Shown here one piece after another: positions 17,279-24,722 of a stretch of 64,000 nt of DNA. The stretch lies in contig NZ_JADBGF010000001.1 of NCBI RefSeq assembly GCF_014873495.1, positions 4,402,001 through 4,466,000 on the forward strand, in the 5' to 3' direction. Every line of letters begins with the position of its first letter. Within the stretch, counting starts at the first letter, position 1. The position numbers were made by a program, and so were the translations under genes. The DNA is from Streptomyces stelliscabiei (lineage in GTDB: Bacteria; Actinomycetota; Actinomycetes; Streptomycetales; Streptomycetaceae). Below the pieces are notes generated by a model. That model had not been told where the DNA came from. It was given only the letters and a program-made list of their open reading frames with translations, and ran no database searches.

Positions 17279-18007
17279 GGGGTGATGGTAGTCCGCCGAG
17301 AACCGCAGGTGGAGGGTGATCGGCAAGCACGATTCACACCTTGCCCGAGGGTTCTCTTACCTGCCCCGGGCATGATCCACGGCGGCGGGCGTTTCGTCCC
17401 GCGATCGCATGAAGATCCGCACCGCCGCGCGGCGTCGCGTGCAGGGTGTACGGCGTCGCGTGCGGAGCGCGTGGCGGCATGTGCAGGATGCGTGGCATCA
17501 CGTGAAGGGTGCGTGGGGTCATGGGGAGAAGGCGCCCGGACCCGGTGCGGATCACGCGCCGATCTTGTGGGGATGACACCCCGGCGCCACCCGGTGTCCG
17601 GCCTCAGCCTGCGTCTGCGCGCCCCCAACCCTGCCATGACCTTCGAATGGCCTCGCACGGTTGCGTTCTTACCTGTGATCCGCCTCTCAGGCACTTCCGT
17701 TTCCCGCAGTCTTCTGACGTATGGTGACGGAACGCCTGTAGCAACACGAGGGGACCTTTGGCGGCATATCCGTGCTGAAGGTCTCCTTCCTGTGCGTAAT
17801 GACCTGTGGCCGGGCCCCTCACACGCGGGACGCGTAGACGCGTCAACGCGCGTAGAGGGGCGTGGATCCCGGTGGTCGCCGTCCGCCGCCCCGTGACCCG
17901 GGGCGGACTTCCCCGGCTCGGGGCGGACGTTCCGGCCGACCGGTGCCGGCCGCCCCTCCACCGGGCGCGCGCCCCACGTGCGCCGTCCCGACCTGCAAGG
18001 AACGACC
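17279..18007. other. 729-bp intergenic region with divergent promoters and degenerate repeats
   Basis: I see no convincing gene. From about 17430 to 17525 there are imperfect copies of a GCGTGCRGGRTG-like unit (gcgtgcagggtg, gcgtgcggagcg, atgtgcaggatg, acgtgaagggtg, gcgtggggtc). An AT-richer stretch at 17655-17735 with TTACCTGTGATC and TTCTGACGTATGGTGAC probably holds the promoter(s) of the response regulator or the peptide transporter. Confidence 0.45.
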
Positions 18008-19552
18008 ATGGCGTCCAGCCTGACGAAGGACTCGGCCGGCCGGGGAACCCCCGGCACCGAGGGCACCTTCTTCGGCCACCCCCGCGGACTGGCCACTCTC
18101 TTCATGACCGAGATGTGGGAGCGGTTCTCCTACTACGGCATGAAGGCCCTCCTCACCGTCTACCTGCTCTCCGGCGGCCCCGACGCCGGCAAGGGGAGCA
18201 TGGGCGGCGGCCTGGCCATGGACCTGGCCACCACCACCACGATCGTCGCCGTCTACTCGGCGATGGTGTACCTGCTCGCGATGCCCGGCGGTTGGCTCGG
18301 CGACCGGGTCTGGGGTCCCCGCAGGACGGTGGCGATCGCCGCCGTCACGATCATGTCCGGGCATCTGGTGCTCGCCCTGCCCGGCGGTCAGGCACCGTTC
18401 TTCGCGGGCCTGGCGCTGGTCGCGGCCGGTTCCGGTCTGCTGAAGGCCAACATCTCCACGATGGTGGGCCACCTGTACGACGGCCCCGGTGACCCGCGGC
18501 GCGACGGCGGCTTCACGATCTTCTACATGGGCATCAACGCGGGCGCCTTCTTCGCCCCGCTGGCCATCGGCACCGTCGGCCAGGAGGTCAACTGGCACCT
18601 CGGCTTCGGCCTGGCGGCGGTCGGCATGGCCATCGGTCTCGCCGTCTTCCTCGCCGGCAGCCGGACCCTGAGCCCCACCAGCGACCTCGTCCCCAAGCCG
18701 CTGGCGGCCGAGGAGCGTGCCGCCTGGCTGCGCAAGGGTCTGCTCTGGCTGGCCGTCGCGGCCGTCTTCTACGGCGCCGTGGGCCTCAGCGGGCACTTCA
18801 CCCTGAACTGGGCGATGATCCCGCTCACGGTCATCGGCCTGGTCGTCCCGGCCGGTGTGCTGCTGCGCATCAAGCGGGACAAGGAACTGACCACCGCCGA
18901 GCAGTCGAAGATGACCGGCTACATCTGGTTCTTCGTCGCCGCCGCCGTGTTCTGGATGATCTACGACCAGGGCGCCTCCACGGTCCAGGCCTTCGGCTCG
19001 AACGACCAGAAGGTGGCCGGCTCACTGCTCGGCTTCGAGTTCCCGACCTCCTGGTACCAGTCGCTGAACCCGCTGTTCATCATGGCCCTGGCCCCGGTGT
19101 TCGCCTGGCTCTGGCTGTGGCTGAACCGGCAGGGCAGGGAGCCGAGCACGGCCGTGAAGTTCGCGATGGCGCTGGTGCTCATCGGCGTCTCGTTCTTCTT
19201 CTTCCTCATCCCGCTGGGGATGGCGGCGGACGGTACCCTGGCCGGCCCGATGTGGCTGGTGGGCATCTACTTCATCCAGACCGTCGGTGAGCTGTGCCTC
19301 TCCCCGGTCGGCCTGTCGGTGACGACGAAGATGGCCCCGGCCAAGTACGCCAGCCAGATGATGGGCGTGTGGTTCCTCGCCGTCACCGCGGGCGACTCCA
19401 TCACCGGCCTGCTCTCCAACCCGGCCGTCGGCGGCTTCGACCTCAGCGGCACGGGCATGGTCGCCGTCGAGGCCACGCTCGCGGTCCTCGCCGGTCTCGC
19501 GATCTACATGTACCGCAGGAAGGTCAGGGCCCTCACGGGCGACGTCAACTGA
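18008..19552 (+). CDS. POT family (proton-coupled di/tripeptide) MFS transporter (514 aa)
   Basis: Proton-driven uptake of small peptides. The N-terminus has the POT signature: TLFMTEMWERFSYYGMKALL (ExxERF-type motif) on helix 1, then GGWLGDRVWGPRRTV and the second PTR2 signature region FYMGINAGAFFAPL. Length and about 14 hydrophobic segments fit the bacterial DtpT group. ATG at 18008 has AAGGA 5 nt upstream. A strong bidirectional hairpin follows the stop. Transport of peptides is family knowledge; the range of substrates is not visible. Confidence 0.93.
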   Translation: MASSLTKDSAGRGTPGTEGTFFGHPRGLATLFMTEMWERFSYYGMKALLTVYLLSGGPDAGKGSMGGGLAMDLATTTTIVAVYSAMVYLLAMPGGWLGDRVWGPRRTVAIAAVTIMSGHLVLALPGGQAPFFAGLALVAAGSGLLKANISTMVGHLYDGPGDPRRDGGFTIFYMGINAGAFFAPLAIGTVGQEVNWHLGFGLAAVGMAIGLAVFLAGSRTLSPTSDLVPKPLAAEERAAWLRKGLLWLAVAAVFYGAVGLSGHFTLNWAMIPLTVIGLVVPAGVLLRIKRDKELTTAEQSKMTGYIWFFVAAAVFWMIYDQGASTVQAFGSNDQKVAGSLLGFEFPTSWYQSLNPLFIMALAPVFAWLWLWLNRQGREPSTAVKFAMALVLIGVSFFFFLIPLGMAADGTLAGPMWLVGIYFIQTVGELCLSPVGLSVTTKMAPAKYASQMMGVWFLAVTAGDSITGLLSNPAVGGFDLSGTGMVAVEATLAVLAGLAIYMYRRKVRALTGDVN

Positions 19553-19570
19553 CCCCGCATCGGCCGATCC

Positions 19571-19614
19571 ACGGAAGGGGCCGCCGCACCTCCGGGTGCG
19601 ACGGCCCCTTCCGT
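19571..19614. terminator. Strong bidirectional hairpin
   Basis: ACGGAAGGGGCCG-C-CGCAC pairs with GTGCG-A-CGGCCCCTTCCGT: 18 pairs with one mismatch and a 6-base loop, between the convergent transporter and surface-protein genes. Confidence 0.85.
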
Positions 19615-19615
19615 G

Positions 19616-20812
19616 TCACTGACGTGTCGCCCCGGGGCGGATGGCCGTGCCGGCTTCGGTTTCCGTGCCGGCTTCGGTTTCCGTGCCTGTGCCTGTGCCC
19701 GCGCCCGTGTCTGTGCCCGTGCCCGTGTCCGTGTCCGTGTCGGGTGTGAACCATGGCAGGGCCGGGGTCGGGGTCGAAGCCGGGGCCGTACGTGAGGGGG
19801 AGCGCGTGCGGGGGTGTGCGTGGGCGGCGGTCGAGGGGCTCGGCCGGGGCACCCACGCGGGGAGCCTCGGTCGGCGCCTCCGCCCCTCGGGAGCCTTGCG
19901 CGCCGGGCGTGCCCGGTCGACCGCCGCCATCCCGATCCGGAACAGTGTCGCCGGGACGACGAGGCAGAGCATCAGCCAGAAGAGGGTGACGCCCCAGGGG
20001 CGGCCCACGGTCCACGGCTGTTCGGCGAGGACCCTGCCGCCGTACTTGAGGGAGACGGCGTAGTCACCGTGCGCTCCGGCGGCGAGGTCGACGGGCAGGG
20101 TGATCCGGGCCTTGCCGCCCGGCCGGATCGTCCCGCGCCAGCGCTGTTCCTCCCAGCGTGGCGCGAACACGCCGTGGGAGGTGCCGACCTGGAAGACGGG
20201 GTTCCTGACCGGTGAGGTGCCGACGTTGCCGACGGTGAGGACCAGTTCACGGGCGGGCGGCGCGCCGAACCAGGTCAACAGCCCGCCGGAGCCCCTCAGT
20301 CGAGCCTCCCTCAGCAGCGAGAGCTGTCCGCCGGTCGCCTCCCTCGGCAACGGTTCGACCGAGTGCCCGGCGACCTGGAAGGCAGCGTCGGCCGCCGCCT
20401 TCGGGCCCGTGATGGTGGAGACGTGCACGACGCACGGACACGGCACCGGGGGCTCGGACACCGGCAGTTCCCGGCGGAAGCGGCCCTCGTCGTCGGCGGT
20501 GACGGCCCGGCCGTCGGCGTTGGCACAGGAGTCGGTGCCGTCGGGCACCCCTCGCGCCGGCGTGGACCGACCGCAGATCAGCACCATCAGGATCGCCTTC
20601 GGCCGCCAGCCACCACCGGTCACGGTGACCGAACCGCCGGTCCCGGCCTGCGTCCTGGACAGCTTCACGGTCGGCTTGTCCGCGGCCTGCGCGCTGCCGC
20701 CGAAGGGCGCCAGGAGCACGACGACGAGGGCGAGCACCACCGTGAGCGCCGAGATGCGCGGGGTGGGGTCGTGTGTCGGGTGCGCCGCCGTGACCGGCCG
20801 CCTTCTGATCAC
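19616..20812 (-). CDS. Secreted/membrane Ig-like protein with Thr-rich repeat tail (398 aa)
   Basis: Function unknown. A signal sequence (about residues 20-43, ending SAQA-A) leads to a beta-rich domain. Its VTVTGGGWRP and a later Cys-containing strand followed by AVTADDEGRFRREL resemble the neocarzinostatin-like Ig fold. A second beta-rich region follows, then a membrane helix near residues 285-307 (LFWLMLCLVVPATLF). The cytoplasmic tail ends in DT/GT/ET/EAGT repeats encoded by a GTGCCY-type hexamer array. GTG at 20812 has GGAG 7 nt upstream. It starts 13 bp after the LPXTG gene and is surely co-transcribed with it, so the two probably work together at the surface. Confidence 0.75.
   Translation of the reverse strand: MIRRRPVTAAHPTHDPTPRISALTVVLALVVVLLAPFGGSAQAADKPTVKLSRTQAGTGGSVTVTGGGWRPKAILMVLICGRSTPARGVPDGTDSCANADGRAVTADDEGRFRRELPVSEPPVPCPCVVHVSTITGPKAAADAAFQVAGHSVEPLPREATGGQLSLLREARLRGSGGLLTWFGAPPARELVLTVGNVGTSPVRNPVFQVGTSHGVFAPRWEEQRWRGTIRPGGKARITLPVDLAAGAHGDYAVSLKYGGRVLAEQPWTVGRPWGVTLFWLMLCLVVPATLFRIGMAAVDRARPARKAPEGRRRRPRLPAWVPRPSPSTAAHAHPRTRSPSRTAPASTPTPALPWFTPDTDTDTGTGTDTGAGTGTGTETEAGTETEAGTAIRPGATRQ
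19640..19745. repeat. Hexamer-based tandem repeat within the 3' end of a coding region
   Basis: Plus-strand units of the GTGCCN/GTGTCN kind (gtgcct, gtgccc, gtgtct, gtgtcc) preceded by two 20-bp copies of gtgccggcttcggtttcc. They encode the Thr-rich tail of the minus-strand protein. Copy number could vary between strains. Confidence 0.8.
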
Positions 20813-20825
20813 GTTCCGGCTCCCG

Positions 20826-21560
20826 TCAGCGACGTACCGCCTGGTTCCTGCGTGTCACCCACAGAGCCCCCGCCGCGCCCGCGAGCAGCACCGTGCCGCC
20901 GAGCGTGCCGAGCGCGACCACGGAGTCCAGCGGGCCGGTCTGCGGAAGCTCACCGCCCGAGCCCCCCGTACCGCCCGAGCCGCCGGTGGCGGACCCGCCC
21001 CCCGTACCGCCCGAGGTGCCCCCGCTTCCGGCGGTGACGTCCAGGGTCAGCGAGGGGCCGGGGTCGTTGCCCGGTGTGCAGGTCGTCACCGTGCCGAGGG
21101 CCTTGATGGTGAGCACACCCGCGGTGAAGTCGACCTTGCCGGTCTTCTTCGGGGTGTACGTACCGCTCAGGTCATTGATCTTGATCGGTGTGTTGGCCGG
21201 GATCGCCTCCTGGTTCGCCGGCCCCGTCACCGTGAGCGTCCCGCTGTCGGCCCCGCCCAGCACGATCGTGGCGCTCGGCGTCATCGCGCCCTTGCCCAGC
21301 TCGACCGGGCTGGACGACACGCCCTTCTGCCACGACATCGTGATCTTGTAGCCGTCGCCGCTCTCGACACCCTTGATGTCGATCGGCGACACCGCGGACT
21401 TGTCCCCGATGGGCGTCTTGCAGTTGTACTCGACGTCCACGACCTCGGCATGGGCCACCGGGGCGGCCATCAGCACCGCTGAGCCGACCAGGGCCGCGAG
21501 GGACGCGAGCGCGGCGGTTCGTTTCTGGTACGTCCGGTACGACACCTCGGCACCCCACAT
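20826..21560 (-). CDS. LPXTG cell-wall anchored protein (244 aa)
   Basis: A signal peptide ends near APVAHA-EV. The mature part has a single beta-rich domain with two Cys (YNCKTP and TTCTPG, likely a disulfide), similar to small actinobacterial DUF6801-like exported domains. A Gly/Ser/Thr-rich spacer follows, then LPQTG, a hydrophobic segment and RR-rich tail, i.e. a sortase sorting signal. Start: ATG 21560; a GTG five codons later (21545) has a better-spaced GGGG and is possible. First gene of a two-gene operon with the Ig-like membrane protein. No sortase gene is in the window. The role is unknown. Confidence 0.85.
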   Translation of the reverse strand: MWGAEVSYRTYQKRTAALASLAALVGSAVLMAAPVAHAEVVDVEYNCKTPIGDKSAVSPIDIKGVESGDGYKITMSWQKGVSSSPVELGKGAMTPSATIVLGGADSGTLTVTGPANQEAIPANTPIKINDLSGTYTPKKTGKVDFTAGVLTIKALGTVTTCTPGNDPGPSLTLDVTAGSGGTSGGTGGGSATGGSGGTGGSGGELPQTGPLDSVVALGTLGGTVLLAGAAGALWVTRRNQAVRR

Positions 21561-21912
21561 TTCTGACGGAACATCAGATCGGCGGCTCAAGGTACGCCGG
21601 GGCCCGTGGAGAAGGAAGACACACGCAGGTGTCGGATGAGTGTCGATGAACCGGGGAGGCTCCACGCCGAAGAAAGTCCGCCGGTTCACCGGGGACGGGT
21701 TCGCCGATCCATGGCGACGGGCTCGCCGACCCGTGGCTTCACCGATCCATGGCGACGACTTCACCGAACCACGGGGACAGGTTCGCGGGTACGCGGTGAC
21801 GGGTCGGCAGGTCCACGGGGGTGGACTCGCAACGCCCTACGAGGCGCCCCGCGCACCGATCGCCGACCCCCACGACCTTCGCGGCCGCCGGCGCGTCACA
21901 CCCCCACGGCGC
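21561..21912. other. 352-bp intergenic region with short degenerate repeats
   Basis: No gene seen. Between about 21680 and 21790 there are imperfect repeats around CCGATCCATGGCGACG (two exact copies, at about 21703 and 21749) and GACxxxTTCRCCGA. The promoter of the LPXTG gene should lie at the left side. Confidence 0.4.
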
Positions 21913-22428
21913 TCAGGCCGGCGCCCCCAGCTCCGCCCACACCGTCTTCCCGGACTCCCCGGGGGCCCGTACGACCCCCCAGTCCAGACACAGCCGCTGC
22001 ACGATGAACATCCCGTGCCCACCCGGGCGGCCCGCCCGGTGCGGCGTCCGGGGCGCCGGATTGCCCGCGCCCCGGTCGGACACCTCGATCCGCAGCACCT
22101 TGTTGTCGCACGCGATCCGCAGCTCGGCCGGGCCCTCCGCATGGAGGCACGCGTTGGTGACCAGCTCGGACACCACCAGCAGGACGTCCTCCGCCGCCGC
22201 CCGCTGGTCCGCGGTCGCGGCGGGCAGCCAGCCCCACTCGTGCAGCGCCTGGCGGGTGAAGTCACGGGCGAGCGGCACCACCCCGCTCTCGCCCTCGAAG
22301 CTGAGCCGACGGGACTGACGACCCGTGGAGGGGGCAGCGGGCGGGTCCGCCCCGGGCACCCCCGAAGCGCCGCCGGCACCCGGTTCCGGGCCGCGGTCGC
22401 CCGGCGAGAAGGGCCGGGTGGTGCTCAT
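21913..22428 (-). CDS. prsI: Anti-sigma factor kinase-type ATP-binding protein (RsbW/SpoIIAB-like, 171 aa)
   Basis: A GHKL ATPase domain covering residues 45-170: the N box is VLLVVSELVTNACLHA, G1 is VSDRGAGNP and G2 is GGHGMFIVQRL. In this family the protein binds a sigma factor, or phosphorylates an STAS antagonist on Ser/Thr. The next genes (480 bp away) are an STAS antagonist and a SigB/SigF-type sigma factor, which fits a partner switch. From memory this is the layout of prsI-arsI-sigI in Streptomyces coelicolor, so the symbol rests on synteny. The first ~45 residues are Pro/Gly-rich and probably disordered. Confidence 0.8.
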   Translation of the reverse strand: MSTTRPFSPGDRGPEPGAGGASGVPGADPPAAPSTGRQSRRLSFEGESGVVPLARDFTRQALHEWGWLPAATADQRAAAEDVLLVVSELVTNACLHAEGPAELRIACDNKVLRIEVSDRGAGNPAPRTPHRAGRPGGHGMFIVQRLCLDWGVVRAPGESGKTVWAELGAPA

Positions 22429-22908
22429 CAGCGCTTCACCTCACCGATTCACCGGTACACGATTCAGGACTCATCAAGGGTGCGGGGCGGGGCCCCGCGG
22501 TACGTGCTGTCTTCTGCTGTCATCCGTTGCGCCATCCGTACTTCCCGTCACACTTCGCCGTACTGCCGAGCCGTCGTCGGCTCTCCGCCGCGCCGCCGTC
22601 GGGTCTCCGCCGGACCGTCGCCGGGCCGCTGTCGGAGCACCGCCGTCCGCCCCACCGCCCGTCCACGCCGCCCCGCCACCGAGCCTCCCGGGTCACGGCC
22701 GACCCGTTCGCCGACACGTTCAGGATGTCTCCTGCCCGAGCGAACCGTCAGAACACCCATGTTTTCGGCACAGAAGCTGTGACGCGAACAACCAACGGGT
22801 GGGGACGGGAGCCCGGGGCCGACCTCGCAGGCCGGACGGGCCGGTCCGACGGCACCGGCGACCGGAGCGACGGACCCCTTGGACAGGAGCGCGGCCGACA
22901 GGCCCGGG
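22429..22908. other. 480-bp intergenic region in the partner-switch locus
   Basis: No gene with credible codon use. It must hold the promoter of the anti-sigma gene near 22440-22530. The middle part is rich in CCGCCGTC/CCGTC-type repeats. The right end carries the 3' region of the STAS gene; I see no strong terminator. Confidence 0.35.
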
Positions 22909-23277
22909 CTAGTCGCCCAGGGCCGCTTCGAGGGTGTCGTGCACGGTGAACACCGCGTCCGCCCCGGTGATCTCGAAGACCCGCGCCACCGCCGGGAGCA
23001 TGCCCGCCAGATGGACGCCACCGCCCCCCGCCTCCGCCCTGAGCCGCACGCCCAGCAGGACGTTCAGCCCGGTGGAGTCGCAGAACTCCAGCAGTGAGCA
23101 GTCCACCACCAGACGCGTGAATCCCTTTTCCAGGCAGCTTTCGAGTGGCTCGCGCAACAGATCGGCGGTGTGGTGATCCAGCTCACCCGCCGGCGTCACG
23201 ACGGCACTGGAGCCCTCTTCCCGCACCTCGACCCGTAGCCGGCCCGACTGTGCGCTGCCGACCGTCCCACGGTCCAT
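22909..23277 (-). CDS. arsI: STAS-domain anti-sigma factor antagonist (122 aa)
   Basis: A single STAS domain of SpoIIAA/RsbV type. The segment VVDCSLLEFCDSTGLNVLL contains the DSTG motif whose Ser is the usual phosphorylation site for the partner kinase. Unphosphorylated protein would bind the anti-sigma factor and release sigma. ATG at 23277 has GGGAGA-type ribosome site 5-6 nt upstream. It is divergent from the sigma factor gene with a 246-bp shared promoter region, and on the same strand as the anti-sigma gene. Confidence 0.88.
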   Translation of the reverse strand: MDRGTVGSAQSGRLRVEVREEGSSAVVTPAGELDHHTADLLREPLESCLEKGFTRLVVDCSLLEFCDSTGLNVLLGVRLRAEAGGGGVHLAGMLPAVARVFEITGADAVFTVHDTLEAALGD

Positions 23278-23523
23278 GCCGTCTCTCTCCCGACCGTTGT
23301 GACTGCTGACTCGGCCTCGAACACTACGCCTTCTCCACACTCTCCGACACCCGAACAATCCCCCGAAAAGGGACATTTCAGTACACCACGCACTTGCGAC
23401 GACGTCCTGAAACCGGGTAGGGCTAGTAGTGCACCAAACGACACGGCCGGCTTTGGAGGCGCCGCACACCGCAGTGCACGTACAGGCATCGGCGGCCATA
23501 TGCCGAGAACGATGGAGGACATC

Positions 23524-24426
23524 ATGTCACCCCGGCTCGACGCATCGCATACCCAGAGGGCGACGTCGGCATCCGCCCCGGAAGAGGCTCAGGACGACCT
23601 CGCCCACGATCCGGGCGACGGGCTCGCCGACCTGCCGGAGATCCCCCCGTTCGACGAGGTGGGCCCGGTGGACGCTCGGGCGCTGTCCAAGACCCTCTTC
23701 GAGCGGCTGGAGTCCCTCGAGGAAGGCACGTACGAGTACTCGTACGTGCGCAACACGCTCGTCGAACTCAACCTGGCCCTGGTGAAGTTCGCCGCCTCCC
23801 GGTTCCGCTCCCGCAGCGAGCCCATGGAGGACATCATCCAGGTCGGCACGATCGGCCTCATCAAGGCGATCGACCGCTTCGAACTGAGCCGTGGCGTCGA
23901 GTTCCCCACGTTCGCGATGCCGACCATCGTCGGTGAGATCAAGCGTTTCTTCCGTGACACGAGCTGGTCCGTGCGGGTGCCGCGCAGGCTGCAGGAACTC
24001 CGGCTGGACCTCGCCAAGGCCGGCGACGAGCTGGCCCAGAAGCTCGACCGCGCCCCCACCGTGGGCGAGCTGGCGGAGCGTCTGGGGCTGACGAACGACG
24101 AGGTCGTCGAGGGCATGGCCGCGTCGAACGCATACACCGCCTCGTCGCTGGACGCCCAGCCCGAGGAGGACGACTCCGAGGGCGCGCTGGCGGACCGGAT
24201 CGGCTACGAGGACCACGGGCTCGAAGGCATCGAGTACGTCGAGTCCCTGAAGCCGCTGATCGCCGGACTGCCGCCGCGCGACCGGCAGATCCTCTCCCTC
24301 CGCTTCGTGGCCAACATGACGCAGTCCGAGATCGGGGACGAGCTGGGCATCTCCCAGATGCACGTCTCCCGGCTGCTGTCCCGCACGCTGGTACGGCTGC
24401 GCAAGGGACTGACGCTGGAGGAGTGA
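23524..24426 (+). CDS. sigI: SigB/SigF/SigG-family RNA polymerase sigma factor (300 aa)
   Basis: Start at ATG 23524 with GGAGG 5 nt upstream; longer in-frame starts lack this. Region 2: RNTLVELNLALVKFAASRF to EDIIQVGTIGLIKAIDRFELSRGVEFPTFAMPTIVGEIKRFFRDTSW. Region 3: LDLAKAGDELAQKLDRAPTVGELAERLGL. Region 4: LPPRDRQILSLRFVANMTQSEIGDELGISQMHVSRLL. This is a stress/development-type sigma controlled by partner switching. The antagonist and anti-sigma genes lie on the opposite strand next to it. The symbol is from synteny with the S. coelicolor sigI locus as I recall it; the family is certain. Confidence 0.9.
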   Translation: MSPRLDASHTQRATSASAPEEAQDDLAHDPGDGLADLPEIPPFDEVGPVDARALSKTLFERLESLEEGTYEYSYVRNTLVELNLALVKFAASRFRSRSEPMEDIIQVGTIGLIKAIDRFELSRGVEFPTFAMPTIVGEIKRFFRDTSWSVRVPRRLQELRLDLAKAGDELAQKLDRAPTVGELAERLGLTNDEVVEGMAASNAYTASSLDAQPEEDDSEGALADRIGYEDHGLEGIEYVESLKPLIAGLPPRDRQILSLRFVANMTQSEIGDELGISQMHVSRLLSRTLVRLRKGLTLEE

Positions 24427-24456
24427 GCGCGGGCGGGCGCCACCGCCGACGAGCAC

Positions 24457-24521
24457 GATGACCGTGACCGTGACCGTGACCGTGACGGCGACAGTGGCAG
24501 TGGCAGTGGCAGTGGCAGTGA
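24457..24521. repeat. Intergenic hexamer tandem repeat
   Basis: About five copies of GTGACC followed, after a short junction, by about five copies of AGTGGC, directly downstream of the sigma gene stop. The two blocks have the same 6-bp period but different units. No gene covers it. Confidence 0.85.
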
Positions 24522-24722
24522 ATGAAGTCGGCCGGGTGCGGCAGGAGTTCCGACACTCCTCCCGTACCCGGCCGAACCGTTTCCGGCCTGCCCACTCTCT
24601 CGCCCCCTTACCGCAAGAAACCCCTTCCCTTCGGTTCACCTTCCGTCACTATGGTCACGCGCCAGACTGTTCGGTATCCCAGAAGCCGACTGGCGGACAC
24701 GGGGGTGCGAGGAGGCACGAGG

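Noticed and set aside
17275..18105. A 276-codon minus-strand open frame covering the gap before the peptide transporter
   Set aside because: Its product is Arg/Pro/His-rich with no recognisable domain and it covers the promoter region of two genes.
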